A stretch of 64,000 nucleotides of DNA from Turneriella parva DSM 21527 (lineage in GTDB: Bacteria; Spirochaetota; Leptospiria; Turneriellales; Turneriellaceae): positions 1,674,001-1,738,000 of the forward strand of contig NC_018020.1 of NCBI RefSeq assembly GCF_000266885.1, written 5' to 3'. This document shows positions 25,210 through 33,918 of this stretch, in pieces. Numbering within the stretch: the stretch's first letter is position 1; each line of letters starts with the position of its first letter. The notes beneath the pieces were generated by a model. That model was not told where the DNA came from and ran no database searches. It saw nothing but the letters and a program-made list of their open reading frames with translations. A program made the position numbers and the translations under genes.

Positions 25210-25311
25210 AGAAGCCCAGTGGGCATGGCTTGATAGCATGCTTTACTATTGTAAGAGCACTCCAAATCCAATGACGCAAGGGCAGCGGCACTCCCTGATC
25301 AAATAAAATTC

Positions 25312-25542
25312 TCACACGAGCTGCGGGGCTTTCAGTATCTCAGCGGCAAATCGCAGAACCGCTTCTGCATCTTGCCTGCTAACACCGGGAAACCAAGTCA
25401 AGAATTCATCTATGGTTGAGCCATCAGCCAGATTTGCAAACAGAGCCTCGATAGGTACGCGCGTGCCTTTAAAGTGGTATGCTCCGCTCAGAACGCCGGG
25501 TTCAGAGACAACCACAGAGCACTGAAGCCAGTCGACGTTCAT
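25312..25542 (-). CDS. DUF433 protein (antitoxin-like), apparently without a partner
   Basis: A 76-residue protein with the DUF433 pattern: GVLSGAYHFKGTRVPIEALFANLADGSTIDEFLTWFPGVSRQDAEAVL, read here in pieces as the N-terminal beta part and the C-terminal helix-turn-helix. DUF433 proteins often pair with a PIN-like toxin gene next to them; none is found here. The ATG at 25542 is preferred over an upstream TTG. Confidence 0.75.
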   Translation of the reverse strand: MNVDWLQCSVVVSEPGVLSGAYHFKGTRVPIEALFANLADGSTIDEFLTWFPGVSRQDAEAVLRFAAEILKAPQLV

Positions 25543-25640
25543 GCTGCTAAACTGTGCATCGAATTCCGTTTTGGCAAGCAAAATCGCAGTGCTGTGCTTT
25601 CCTCAGTTTACGCCGCAGAGATTTTACAGAATCCGGTTTT

Positions 25641-26357
25641 ATGTCTCCTCGGGCCAAAAAAGCCAAGCCCAGAAACGCATTCGAATCAGACCTCTATCCC
25701 ATTGCTGCGCGCTATTTTGAAGAGCGCGGGTTTACTGTGAAGGGTGAAGTCTGCGGCTGTGACCTCGTCGCCGTCAAAGGCGATGAGATCGTCGTCGCCG
25801 AACTCAAGATCACGTTCAACATCAAGCTGCTCTACCAGGCAGTGCGGCGGCTCGCGATAACCGATCAGGTCTATGCCATCATCTTTAAGCCGAAGACAAA
25901 GCAGAAGATGTCTTATTGGCAGATGATGAAGAGCCTTTGCCGACGCCTGCACATTGGTCTCTTAGTCATCGACGGTGACAACGTCATAGTCGTGGCCGAG
26001 CCCGCGCCGTTTGCCGGCAAGATTGCCACGAAGCAGCGCAGCAAGGTGATGCGCGAGTTTAACGGTCGCCGCATTGCGCAAAATACCGGCGGCATCACCG
26101 GCACAAAACTGCAGACTGCATACCTTGAGGCTGCGGTGCAGATCGGCGTCTGCCTCAAAAAACACAAAAAACTCAAGACCACCGAACTCGTGGCGCTCGG
26201 CTGCTCAGAGCGTGCGGCGCGCATTTTATACGATAACCACTATGGCTGGTTTCAGAAGACAGGCCGCGGCGAATACCGCCTCAAGGCGGGCAAAGCGAAC
26301 CTTATCGCCAAAGAAAATGAGGATATATGGCGATACTATGAGCAGAGGCACAATTGA
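25641..26357 (+). CDS. DUF2161 protein, putative PD-(D/E)xK nuclease fold
   Basis: A 238-residue protein resembling DUF2161. The core GCDLVAVKGDEIVVAELKITF provides the Asp and the ExK of the PD-(D/E)xK fold at about residues 38-58. The C-terminal part (from TTELVALG) looks like a small winged-helix. Activity on DNA is possible but not shown. The ATG at 25641 avoids overlap with the DUF433 gene on the other strand. Confidence 0.7.
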   Translation: MSPRAKKAKPRNAFESDLYPIAARYFEERGFTVKGEVCGCDLVAVKGDEIVVAELKITFNIKLLYQAVRRLAITDQVYAIIFKPKTKQKMSYWQMMKSLCRRLHIGLLVIDGDNVIVVAEPAPFAGKIATKQRSKVMREFNGRRIAQNTGGITGTKLQTAYLEAAVQIGVCLKKHKKLKTTELVALGCSERAARILYDNHYGWFQKTGRGEYRLKAGKANLIAKENEDIWRYYEQRHN

Positions 26358-26407
26358 GGCTTTTCGGCATACGCCCATAAGACCACTGTGGCTCTCGGTT
26401 TACTGCA

Positions 26408-27298
26408 ATGAAATTCAGCGTCGCCACATGGAACTGCTTCGGAATGGGCCAGAGCGTGCTCGACGTCATCACGCACCTGCGCGCGCCATTTCGTCGGCGC
26501 TTCTTAAGCCCTGAGGTGATTCAAGAGTGCGCAGACAGCGACGTGCTCTGTGTTCAAGAACTCTTATCACGCGATTCACAGCGTTTTTTTGATGGCCTGG
26601 TCACCAAATATTTTCCGTTTGCGGTGCGCGACCATAACCGTTTCGGTTTTCTTTCATTGCGCGGGAGCGGGCTCGGGGTCGGTACGCGAGCGGTTAAAGA
26701 CGCAACTGTGGTTGCAGTAAAGAAAGCAACACCTGCGCGCTTCTTGCCTTTCAAGAGCCGCGGCGTCAGTTGGGATCGCTACGCACGCAAGGGCGGCCTC
26801 TACACGCAACTCGAATTCGATGGCCAGACCATCGATCTCATGACGGTGCACCTGCAGGCAGGTTATTCCATCGCTTCGCGCCGCGCACGCACCGCGCAAC
26901 TTGCAGAGCTTAAAGCCTGGGTCACTGAGCTGGGGTCTAAAGATCGGCCATTTATCGTCTGCGGCGACTTCAATATTCAGGGCCTTGCCGCTGAGCGTGA
27001 TGGTGGTGAATACCTGCAACTCATCTCAGCGCTCGACGGCTTCACCGATTTGGGCGCTGAATCTGACCTGCCCACGTACCATCCGCATCCCGAGGGAAAT
27101 CCGTTAGCACATCTATTCGAAAAGCAGGGCAATGCGCAGCGCCTCGACTACATTTTTTTCAGACCGGCTTCTCGTAACTTGCAGTTAGTGCCATCGGGGC
27201 TGCGCCGCTTTTTTGACCGGCCACTCACGAGCCTTGGCGAAGGTATTTCGAGCTGGGCTTCAGACCACTACGGCCTCAAAGCCACGTTTGAGATTTGA
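26408..27298 (+). CDS. Endonuclease/exonuclease/phosphatase (EEP) family protein
   Basis: A 296-residue DNase I-like fold protein. Motifs in order: WNCFGMG, VQELLS (catalytic Glu), MTVHLQAGY, VCGDFNIQG (GDFN) and ASDHYGLKATF (SDH). There is no signal peptide, so it acts in the cytosol. EEP proteins cleave nucleic acids, phosphoinositides or sphingomyelin; the sequence does not decide. The gene starts 50 nt after the DUF2161 gene. Confidence 0.85.
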   Translation: MKFSVATWNCFGMGQSVLDVITHLRAPFRRRFLSPEVIQECADSDVLCVQELLSRDSQRFFDGLVTKYFPFAVRDHNRFGFLSLRGSGLGVGTRAVKDATVVAVKKATPARFLPFKSRGVSWDRYARKGGLYTQLEFDGQTIDLMTVHLQAGYSIASRRARTAQLAELKAWVTELGSKDRPFIVCGDFNIQGLAAERDGGEYLQLISALDGFTDLGAESDLPTYHPHPEGNPLAHLFEKQGNAQRLDYIFFRPASRNLQLVPSGLRRFFDRPLTSLGEGISSWASDHYGLKATFEI

Positions 27299-27320
27299 CA
27301 CCTGCCGCGCAGCCGCTCAA

Positions 27321-29570
27321 TCAGATTATTTTCAAATCGGTAAATTTCAGAATAAACTTGCGCGTCTTGCCGTCGTCGAACAGAATGTGAATGCGCTGCG
27401 AGTCGCCGTCGCCCTCGAGGCGCAGCACACGGCCTTTGCCGAAATTACTGTGCAGAATCTTGTCGCCACTTGAGAACTTGCCACCCTTGTTTTGAGGATT
27501 TATCCCCGAGCCAAAACCTGGTGAGCTGCTTGCGGTCGGCTTCGCTGCTGCAGGCGCGCGCGGAATAAAAGACTGCTTAAACGGTTTCGGCGCACTGCCA
27601 CCAACAGAATAACCCTTCTCAACGCGGAGCAATCCGTGCGGAATTTCATTTAAGAAAGGCGAAGTCTTGCTCTGTTCATAAAAGCCCTGCCGCATGCGGC
27701 GTTCGGCCTGTGTGAGGTAGAGGCGAGATTTGGCACGGGTAACCGCTACATAGAACAGACGACGCTCCTCACTGATATCACCATCGCGTTCGGCCAGAAA
27801 ATGCGGAAACAAATCTTTTTCAAAACCCGCGATGATGACCGTTTCGAATTCGAGGCCCTTCGCATTATGCACAGTCATGAGGCTCACAGAAGCCTTCTCG
27901 GCTTCATGGTCTTCGGTGGTGGTAATCAGTGATATCTGCTGCAGGTAATCGCCGAGCGTCGCCTGGCTCGTCTGCCTTTGGTAGTTCAAGAGTGAGTTGC
28001 GAAGTTCGCCGACGTATTCCATGCGCCCGCTGCCGAGCAGGCGGTCTTCTTCTTCATAGACTTTAGCGAGCCCTGTCATTTCGAGAAGTTCATCGAGAAA
28101 GAACCCAAGGTCGGCACGCGCTTCGGCCTTTTTGCGCAGAGCCTTCAGTTGTTCTGCCAGTTTCGCTGCCGCGTCACGCGCCTTGCCCGACAGGCCGTTC
28201 TGGTCTCCCTGCGCGAGCAGGTCAGTAAAGTCGCCGATGCGCGAGTCAATGCGTGCGGTCAGTATTTTCTCGACCGATTTGTCGCCGATGCCGCGCGGCG
28301 GAGTGTTGATAACGCGCGCAAATGCCGCCTCATCTTTGCCGTTCACAATTAATTTGAAGTATGCGAGAATGTCTTTGATCTCTTTACGGGCAAAGAACGA
28401 AAGACCGCCATATACCCGGTAGTTGATTTTAGCGTTCAGCATCGCCTCTTCTAAAAGGCGCGACTGTGAGTTGGTGCGGTAGAGTACGGCGATTTCTGAG
28501 GCGGGCGTGTCGGTGAGAGATTGGCGCACCAACGAGACGACCTTGGCTGCCTCTTGCACATCGTCGGCGGCTGTAAACAGCACCGGTGTCTCACCGCCTT
28601 CGCGGCTCGTGAACAGGTGTTTGGCCATGCGCTCGTAGTTATTTTCAATCACGCCGTTGGCAATGTCGAGAATTACCTTTGTCGAACGGTAGTTCTCTTC
28701 GAGCTTAATGACGGTGGCATCTTTGAAGTCGGTGCCGAAATCGAGTATGTTTTTGACATCCGCGCCACGCCAGCCATAGATTGCCTGGTCGTCGTCACCG
28801 ACGACACACAGATTTTTGTCGCGTGAGGCGACGTGTTGCACGAATTTGTACTGCGCAAAGTTCGTGTCTTGGTATTCGTCGATCAGCCAGAACGGGTAGC
28901 GGTTCTGCCAGCGCGTCAACAGTTCTGGAAACTTTTCAAAGAGATGGCAGGGCAGCGAGATAAGGTCGGCAAAGTCGACGGCGAACGAGGCTGTCTTGCG
29001 CGCTTCATAAAGTTGGTAGACTTCTTGCAAGATGTCATTAAATTCATATTCGTCCAGGTCTATGTGGTCGGGCAGATTCTGTGGGGTGACGAGCTTGTCT
29101 TTGAAGGCAGAAATACTGTTGGCGAAGTAGCGGTACTGCGTCTTGTTGAACTTGCCCGGAAACTTCTCAAGAATCGCCGAGATCGCCTGTTGCTGGTCGC
29201 TGTCGTCCCAAATGGAAAAGTTTTCGGGGTATTCGAGGTATTGCGCATTGCGACGCAAGAGGTAGAGCCCCAGCGAATGGAATGTGCGCACGGTGCATTC
29301 AGAACCGATCGGGCCTGCGGTGTTCAAGAGCCGGCTGCGCATTTCAGCTGCCGCTTTGTTGGTAAACGTGACAGCCGCAAGATAATGCGCCGGCACTTTT
29401 TCGACATGAATAATGTATGCCATGCGGTGAATGATCGTGCGCGTCTTGCCCGAGCCTGCACCGGCGAGAATGAGTAGCGGCCCGCGCACGGTCTGCACCG
29501 CCTGCTGCTGCGGCTCGTTGAGCTTACTGAGAATCTGGTCTTTCCAGTCTGTCATCGTTGCAAAATTCAT
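27321..29570 (-). CDS. pcrA: UvrD/PcrA/Rep-type ATP-dependent DNA helicase
   Basis: A 749-residue superfamily 1A helicase. Walker A is LAGAGSGKT near residue 40, Walker B/DExx is LIDEYQDTN, and QxGDxxQ-type motif III reads VVGDDDQAIYGWRG. The late VSLMTVHNAKGLEFE and VAVTRAKSRLYLT motifs are present, and a C-terminal Tudor-like segment (HSNFGKGRVLRLEGDG) marks the PcrA/UvrD group. It unwinds DNA 3'-5' in repair and replication restart. Start is ATG 29570 or 29555; the former lies in a perfect palindrome shared with the end of ctaB. Confidence 0.93.
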   Translation of the reverse strand: MNFATMTDWKDQILSKLNEPQQQAVQTVRGPLLILAGAGSGKTRTIIHRMAYIIHVEKVPAHYLAAVTFTNKAAAEMRSRLLNTAGPIGSECTVRTFHSLGLYLLRRNAQYLEYPENFSIWDDSDQQQAISAILEKFPGKFNKTQYRYFANSISAFKDKLVTPQNLPDHIDLDEYEFNDILQEVYQLYEARKTASFAVDFADLISLPCHLFEKFPELLTRWQNRYPFWLIDEYQDTNFAQYKFVQHVASRDKNLCVVGDDDQAIYGWRGADVKNILDFGTDFKDATVIKLEENYRSTKVILDIANGVIENNYERMAKHLFTSREGGETPVLFTAADDVQEAAKVVSLVRQSLTDTPASEIAVLYRTNSQSRLLEEAMLNAKINYRVYGGLSFFARKEIKDILAYFKLIVNGKDEAAFARVINTPPRGIGDKSVEKILTARIDSRIGDFTDLLAQGDQNGLSGKARDAAAKLAEQLKALRKKAEARADLGFFLDELLEMTGLAKVYEEEDRLLGSGRMEYVGELRNSLLNYQRQTSQATLGDYLQQISLITTTEDHEAEKASVSLMTVHNAKGLEFETVIIAGFEKDLFPHFLAERDGDISEERRLFYVAVTRAKSRLYLTQAERRMRQGFYEQSKTSPFLNEIPHGLLRVEKGYSVGGSAPKPFKQSFIPRAPAAAKPTASSSPGFGSGINPQNKGGKFSSGDKILHSNFGKGRVLRLEGDGDSQRIHILFDDGKTRKFILKFTDLKII

Positions 29571-30439
29571 TTGCCCATGAATGCATTCATGGGCAAATGC
29601 AGAAAAATATCAATATTCAAAAGAACCATAATCACCAGCATATAGATAATCGACGCAAAGAAGGCGCGGCCATATTGCTCTTGCCGGTAGATGCCGCGCA
29701 CAGTGCGGATCACGTAATAGATTGAGGCAATGCCGCTGCCTATGAGATAGACCCAGCCATAACCCGCCACGAGCCCTATTGCGAGCGCGAGTGGTGGCAA
29801 CGACAGCCCATAAATGAGAATGTAGAGCTGAGTGTATTCATTGCCGTAAACCAGCGGCAAAACGGGAACTCCACCCTTTTCGTATTCGCCCTGAATCTTG
29901 AGCGTCAACGCCCAGAAGTGCGCGGGTTGCCACAGCATCATAAAGGCAAACAGCAACCAAATATCGGGCGCAAAGCGATCTGAAATTGCGTATGCACCAA
30001 TCAAAACTGGCAGCGCGCCCGGCAGGCCGCCGACGATTGCCCCAAACGGGCCACGGCGCTTGAGGTAAAGTGTGTACCAGATAGCGTACGAAGCGATCGC
30101 GAGCGCGGTGAAAACTGCGGCATAAAGTCGGCCATAATGAATCAGGGGCACAAACGACAGCGCTGACATCAGAAGCGCCAGCACCCAGAGATTGCGTTTG
30201 CCGAATCGGTCGATCACCTTTGAGCGCCACTCTGTGCGGCGCATGTGTTTATCCATTTCATAGTCGAGCAGGTTGTTCATAATGGCCGATGAACCTGATG
30301 AAAGCGTCAGCGATATCAGCACCCACAGAGTCTCCCACAGGGTGGGTACAGAGCGGCGGGCCATGAGCATTCCCGTAAAGCCGGTGACGACAACAGTAAA
30401 GATAATGGAGCCCTTAGCGAGGCGAATAATGTCGCGCAT
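29567..30439 (-). CDS. ctaB: Protoheme IX farnesyltransferase
   Basis: A 290-residue UbiA-superfamily prenyltransferase with nine hydrophobic segments. The prenyl-diphosphate motif is NNLLDYEMDKHMRRTEWR and a second polar loop follows LYLKRRGPFGAIVGGLPGALP, as in CtaB/CyoE. It makes heme O for terminal oxidases in the inner membrane. The stop overlaps the helicase start as ATGA. Its last residues (MNAFMGK) are encoded by a perfect 32-nt palindrome. Confidence 0.92.
   Translation of the reverse strand: MRDIIRLAKGSIIFTVVVTGFTGMLMARRSVPTLWETLWVLISLTLSSGSSAIMNNLLDYEMDKHMRRTEWRSKVIDRFGKRNLWVLALLMSALSFVPLIHYGRLYAAVFTALAIASYAIWYTLYLKRRGPFGAIVGGLPGALPVLIGAYAISDRFAPDIWLLFAFMMLWQPAHFWALTLKIQGEYEKGGVPVLPLVYGNEYTQLYILIYGLSLPPLALAIGLVAGYGWVYLIGSGIASIYYVIRTVRGIYRQEQYGRAFFASIIYMLVIMVLLNIDIFLHLPMNAFMGK
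29568..29599. repeat. Perfect 32-nt palindrome at the ctaB/pcrA junction
   Basis: 16-bp arms (29568-29583, 29584-29599) with no spacer. It covers the last codons of ctaB and the first codon of pcrA. A stable hairpin here could act between the two cistrons on translation or mRNA stability. Confidence 0.75.
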
Positions 30440-30525
30440 GTGGGGGAATTTCAGAGTGCTGAGACAGGGTGCAAAGGTAAACTCTTGCTCATGTCACGAG
30501 ATCTTCATGATACCGCGCTCGGGTA

Positions 30526-31458
30526 TCACGCAGGCTCAGGTTTTGCTTCAGTCACAAAGCGATTTCTGCCGGTTTCTTTCGCGTGGTATAGGCGTCTGTC
30601 GGCCTGCTCGATCAGGCGCTCAATCGGTTCTTTGGGGGCAATTTCTTCGAGTGACGCCAAACCTGCACTAAATGTGTAGTTTATGGTACGCCCCCCTGTA
30701 ATGCACGGGGTTTCGATCAATTTGTTTTTCACCCGGTTCAGCATGTCGACGCACTTCGCTATCGTGCAGTCAAAAAACTGAATTACAAATTCTTCGCCGC
30801 CGAAGCGCGCAAGAATATCGTATTTGCGAATCTGGTCGCGTATGGTGTTGGTGAAATGCACGAGCACTGCGTCACCCGCTTCGTGCCCGTACTCATCGTT
30901 AATCTTCTTGAAGAAGTCAATATCGAGTACGGCGATGCAAAGGTTGCGGCGCATGCGCTGCGCGTAACTCAGATTGCTGTTCACCGCCTCGAAGAAGTAA
31001 CGGCGGTTATATGCTCCCGTCAGATAGTCAGTCACAGAGCGCATGCGCAGGTCATGCTCCAGATTCTTGAGCCTGAGCGCCGAACGCACGCGGGCGCGCA
31101 GCTCTTGCGTCAGAAAAGGTTTCTTGACATAGTCGTGGCCGCCAACCTCAAAGCCGCGCTCAATGTCGCCCGCCTGATCGAGTGAAGTTACAAATATTAT
31201 GGGTATTGCCTTGTATTCGTGGTTGCGCTTCAGCTGCTGCGCGAGCTCAAAACCCGTGATCTCTTTCATCATGACATCGAGCAGAATAAGATCGGGGGCC
31301 TCTTCGGCCATATGCGCCCAGAAGGCTATAAGGTTGTTGGCAACGATTACGGTGAACTCGGGCTGCAGCAGGGCCTGTATGTAGAGACCCTCGACTTCAG
31401 AGTCGTCGACGACCAGCACGCGCCGGGGCTGAACAGGGTCTGTTGCCAGCTCAGACAT
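30526..31458 (-). CDS. Response regulator diguanylate cyclase (REC-GGDEF)
   Basis: About 310 residues from ATG 31458 (the open frame continues 19 residues upstream without support). The receiver (~10-130) has VVDDSE and the phospho-acceptor in LILLDVMMKE. The GGDEF domain carries the active-site loop RFGGEEFVIQF (~residue 218). It makes c-di-GMP from two GTP on phosphorylation. No inhibitory-site RxxD was identified with confidence. It is divergent from the cNMP-EAL gene, with which it shares the intergenic region. Confidence 0.92.
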   Translation of the reverse strand: MSELATDPVQPRRVLVVDDSEVEGLYIQALLQPEFTVIVANNLIAFWAHMAEEAPDLILLDVMMKEITGFELAQQLKRNHEYKAIPIIFVTSLDQAGDIERGFEVGGHDYVKKPFLTQELRARVRSALRLKNLEHDLRMRSVTDYLTGAYNRRYFFEAVNSNLSYAQRMRRNLCIAVLDIDFFKKINDEYGHEAGDAVLVHFTNTIRDQIRKYDILARFGGEEFVIQFFDCTIAKCVDMLNRVKNKLIETPCITGGRTINYTFSAGLASLEEIAPKEPIERLIEQADRRLYHAKETGRNRFVTEAKPEPA

Positions 31459-31577
31459 AATCGGTGAACATAGCCGCTGCGCCCTGCCGTGTAAATCGGT
31501 ATTTACCGGCGCCACGTTTCGGGTTTACATTTCCACGGCCTGCCTGTAAGCGTACGGCTCAGCGCAGGTTACCAGAA

Positions 31578-32762
31578 ATGCCACACCGCAGCAAACGCGT
31601 ATTCAAAGCCGGCGACCGCATCTTCAACGAAGGCGAAAAGCAAGATATTGCGTTCATCGTCGAAGAAGGCCAGGTCGAAATTTTCACTGACTTCAAGGGC
31701 GAAAGGCGCACGCTGAATATTTTAGGCGCCGGCGCGCTGTTCGGCGAACTTGCGCTCGTCGATCGCCAACCGCGCTCGGCATCTGCCGAGGCGAAGACCG
31801 ACGCTTTGCTCACAGTTGTGACGCAGCAACAGGTCGAAGAGCGTCTTGCCGACGCCGACCCGATTCTGCGCATGGTGCTCTTTGTTGTCATGCGCCATTT
31901 TCGCTCTGAGGTCGACAGGTCTCGCGACGGCTATGGCCCTTATGCACGTGCGACCGAAACCCGCGACGATTTTAACGAACGCAAGGTTGCCGAAGCGATT
32001 GAAATGATCAAGCTCGAGGCGGAGCTCAGAAGTGCTATGCGCAACGACGAATTTCGTCTGCACTATCAGCCGATACACGACCTGCGCTCACAAAAAATCG
32101 CCGGCCTCGAGGCGCTGATACGCTGGAAAAGCCCGACGCGCGGCGACATTATGCCCGCAGCGTTCATGCCGCTCGCCGAAGCGACTTCGCTCGTTGTGCC
32201 GATAGGCAATTGGGTAATCGATGCGGGCCTGAAAGACTATCTGCATTTTCGCGAAGCCGCCGGTGATCACCTTACGTTAAGTTTCAATCTCGCGCGCCGC
32301 CAAATGGAAAGCGCAGAGTTTTTGCCCTTCTTGAGCGAAACAGTCTCGTCTCGCGGTATAGATCCCACGAGCATTAAACTCGAGATGCTCGAGCGCAATT
32401 TATTTCAATCTGAAATGGTCTCAGGCTGGATTCAAGACTGCGCCGCGCGCGGCTTCGGTATCTTGCTCGACGACTTCGGCACGGGTTATTCGAGTCTGCA
32501 GTATCTGCAAGAGTACCAACCCGCTGCGCTCAAGATCGACCGCTCATTCGTCAAGGGCCTTGGCGTGAAACAAGAAAGCGAACGCATATGCAAAGCTGTG
32601 ATTGAGCTCGCGCAGGCGCTCGGCATCGGGGTCATCGCCGAAGGCGTCGAAACGCTACAGCAGGCGCGCATGCTGCAAAACCTCGGCTGCCACCACGCGC
32701 AGGGTTATTTCTTCTCGCCGCCGCTTTCAGCGGACGCGATACGCCAGAGATTGAGTGCGTAA
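31578..32762 (+). CDS. Cyclic nucleotide-binding domain-EAL phosphodiesterase
   Basis: A 394-residue fusion. The N-terminal cNMP-binding beta-roll (~5-125) includes ILGAGALFGELALVDRQPRSASA, the phosphate-binding cassette. The EAL domain (~155-394) has GLEALIRW, LDDFGTGYSSL, LKIDRSFV and IAEGVET, and ends with AQGYFFSPPL, so the catalytic set looks complete. It would hydrolyse c-di-GMP under control of cAMP or cGMP, linking the cyclase at 12586 to c-di-GMP (inference). The ATG at 31578 is preferred over the upstream 31464. Confidence 0.92.
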   Translation: MPHRSKRVFKAGDRIFNEGEKQDIAFIVEEGQVEIFTDFKGERRTLNILGAGALFGELALVDRQPRSASAEAKTDALLTVVTQQQVEERLADADPILRMVLFVVMRHFRSEVDRSRDGYGPYARATETRDDFNERKVAEAIEMIKLEAELRSAMRNDEFRLHYQPIHDLRSQKIAGLEALIRWKSPTRGDIMPAAFMPLAEATSLVVPIGNWVIDAGLKDYLHFREAAGDHLTLSFNLARRQMESAEFLPFLSETVSSRGIDPTSIKLEMLERNLFQSEMVSGWIQDCAARGFGILLDDFGTGYSSLQYLQEYQPAALKIDRSFVKGLGVKQESERICKAVIELAQALGIGVIAEGVETLQQARMLQNLGCHHAQGYFFSPPLSADAIRQRLSA

Positions 32763-32766
32763 TGGG

Positions 32767-33918
32767 CTAGACCCGCCTCGCACCGTCAGAGATCTTCACC
32801 CCGTACACCAGCGGAGCGCGCCCGAATGCCGCATTAAAACTTCTTTCTGCCTCTTGCAAAAAGGCAGCGAGGGCTGACTCTGCCACCACATTAATCGTGC
32901 AACCGCCGAACCCGCCGCCCATCATGCGCGCACCGGTGACGCCGCATTTTCTGGCAATATCGACCAGCAGGTCGAGCTCGGCGCAGCTCACGCGGTACTT
33001 CTTTGACAGACCTTCATGGCTCGCGAACATCTCTTGCCCAAATGCCGCAATGTCGCCCGTCTTGAGTTGGGTAATCGCATTCAACACGCGCGCATTTTCT
33101 TCAATGACGTACTGGCAGCGTGTAAAGGTCGCCGGCTGAAGCTGTGATCTGACGGCTTCGAGCATGGGTAAATCCGCATCGCGCAGGCTTTGTACTTCAG
33201 GGTAAATTGCCTTTAGAGACTTCACCCCTGCCTCGCACTCGGCGCGCCGCGTGTTATATTCTGACGAGGCGAGCGAGTGTTTTACCCGCGTGTCGAGCAA
33301 CACGACCTGGTAGCCCGTTAGCCGAAAGGGCACGAGTTCGTAATCGAGCGAGCGGCAATCGAGTCTGATCAGCTTGTCGCGTTCGCCATGCAGCGAGGCA
33401 AACTGGTCCATGATGCCGCAGCGAACGCCCGCGTACTTGTGCTCTGCCGCCTGGCCGATTTCGGCGAGCTCGCGGCGCGAGATGCCGAACTGGCAAAGGT
33501 CATTGATCGCGAAAGCAAACGCGCTCTCGAGCGCCGCAGAAGACGACATGCCGCCGCCGACGGGCACATCACCTGCGAAGACTGCATCGAAGCCCGGTAC
33601 CGCAAAACATCGGATATGGAATTCCATAACAACGCCCAGAATGTAGTTGGCCCACGCGACAGGCAGCTTTTGCCCGTCCGCGGCGAATGTGACTTCTTCT
33701 TTGAAATCGAGCGACTGTACGCGGTAGGTGTTCTTGCCATTGAGGCGAATGGCAACGCTGATACCTTTGTTGATTGCGCCCGGGAGCACAAAGCCCAGAT
33801 TGTAATCTGTGTGCTCGCCGATCAGGTTCACCCGGCCCGGCGCCGTATAGAGCTGCCCATGGCCGCCAAAGCTTTCAGAAAATGCCGTGTGCAGAATTTC
33901 GTTCGCGACCACGTTCAC
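32767..33918 (-). CDS. galK: Galactokinase
   Basis: A ~383-residue GHMP kinase, close to the usual galactokinase length. The signature PGRVNLIGEHTDYN binds galactose, PVGGGMSSSAALE binds ATP, and MMGGGFGGCTINVV is the third motif. It phosphorylates galactose to Gal-1-P in the cytosol. The GTG at 33918 overlaps the symporter stop (GTGA), indicating coupled translation; GTG at 33912 or 33921 are alternatives. GalT and GalE are not in the window. Confidence 0.93.
   Translation of the reverse strand: MNVVANEILHTAFSESFGGHGQLYTAPGRVNLIGEHTDYNLGFVLPGAINKGISVAIRLNGKNTYRVQSLDFKEEVTFAADGQKLPVAWANYILGVVMEFHIRCFAVPGFDAVFAGDVPVGGGMSSSAALESAFAFAINDLCQFGISRRELAEIGQAAEHKYAGVRCGIMDQFASLHGERDKLIRLDCRSLDYELVPFRLTGYQVVLLDTRVKHSLASSEYNTRRAECEAGVKSLKAIYPEVQSLRDADLPMLEAVRSQLQPATFTRCQYVIEENARVLNAITQLKTGDIAAFGQEMFASHEGLSKKYRVSCAELDLLVDIARKCGVTGARMMGGGFGGCTINVVAESALAAFLQEAERSFNAAFGRAPLVYGVKISDGARRV

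Noticed and set aside
28833-29477. 214-codon open frame on the plus strand
   Set aside because: Antisense to the PcrA/UvrD helicase core; no recognisable protein features.
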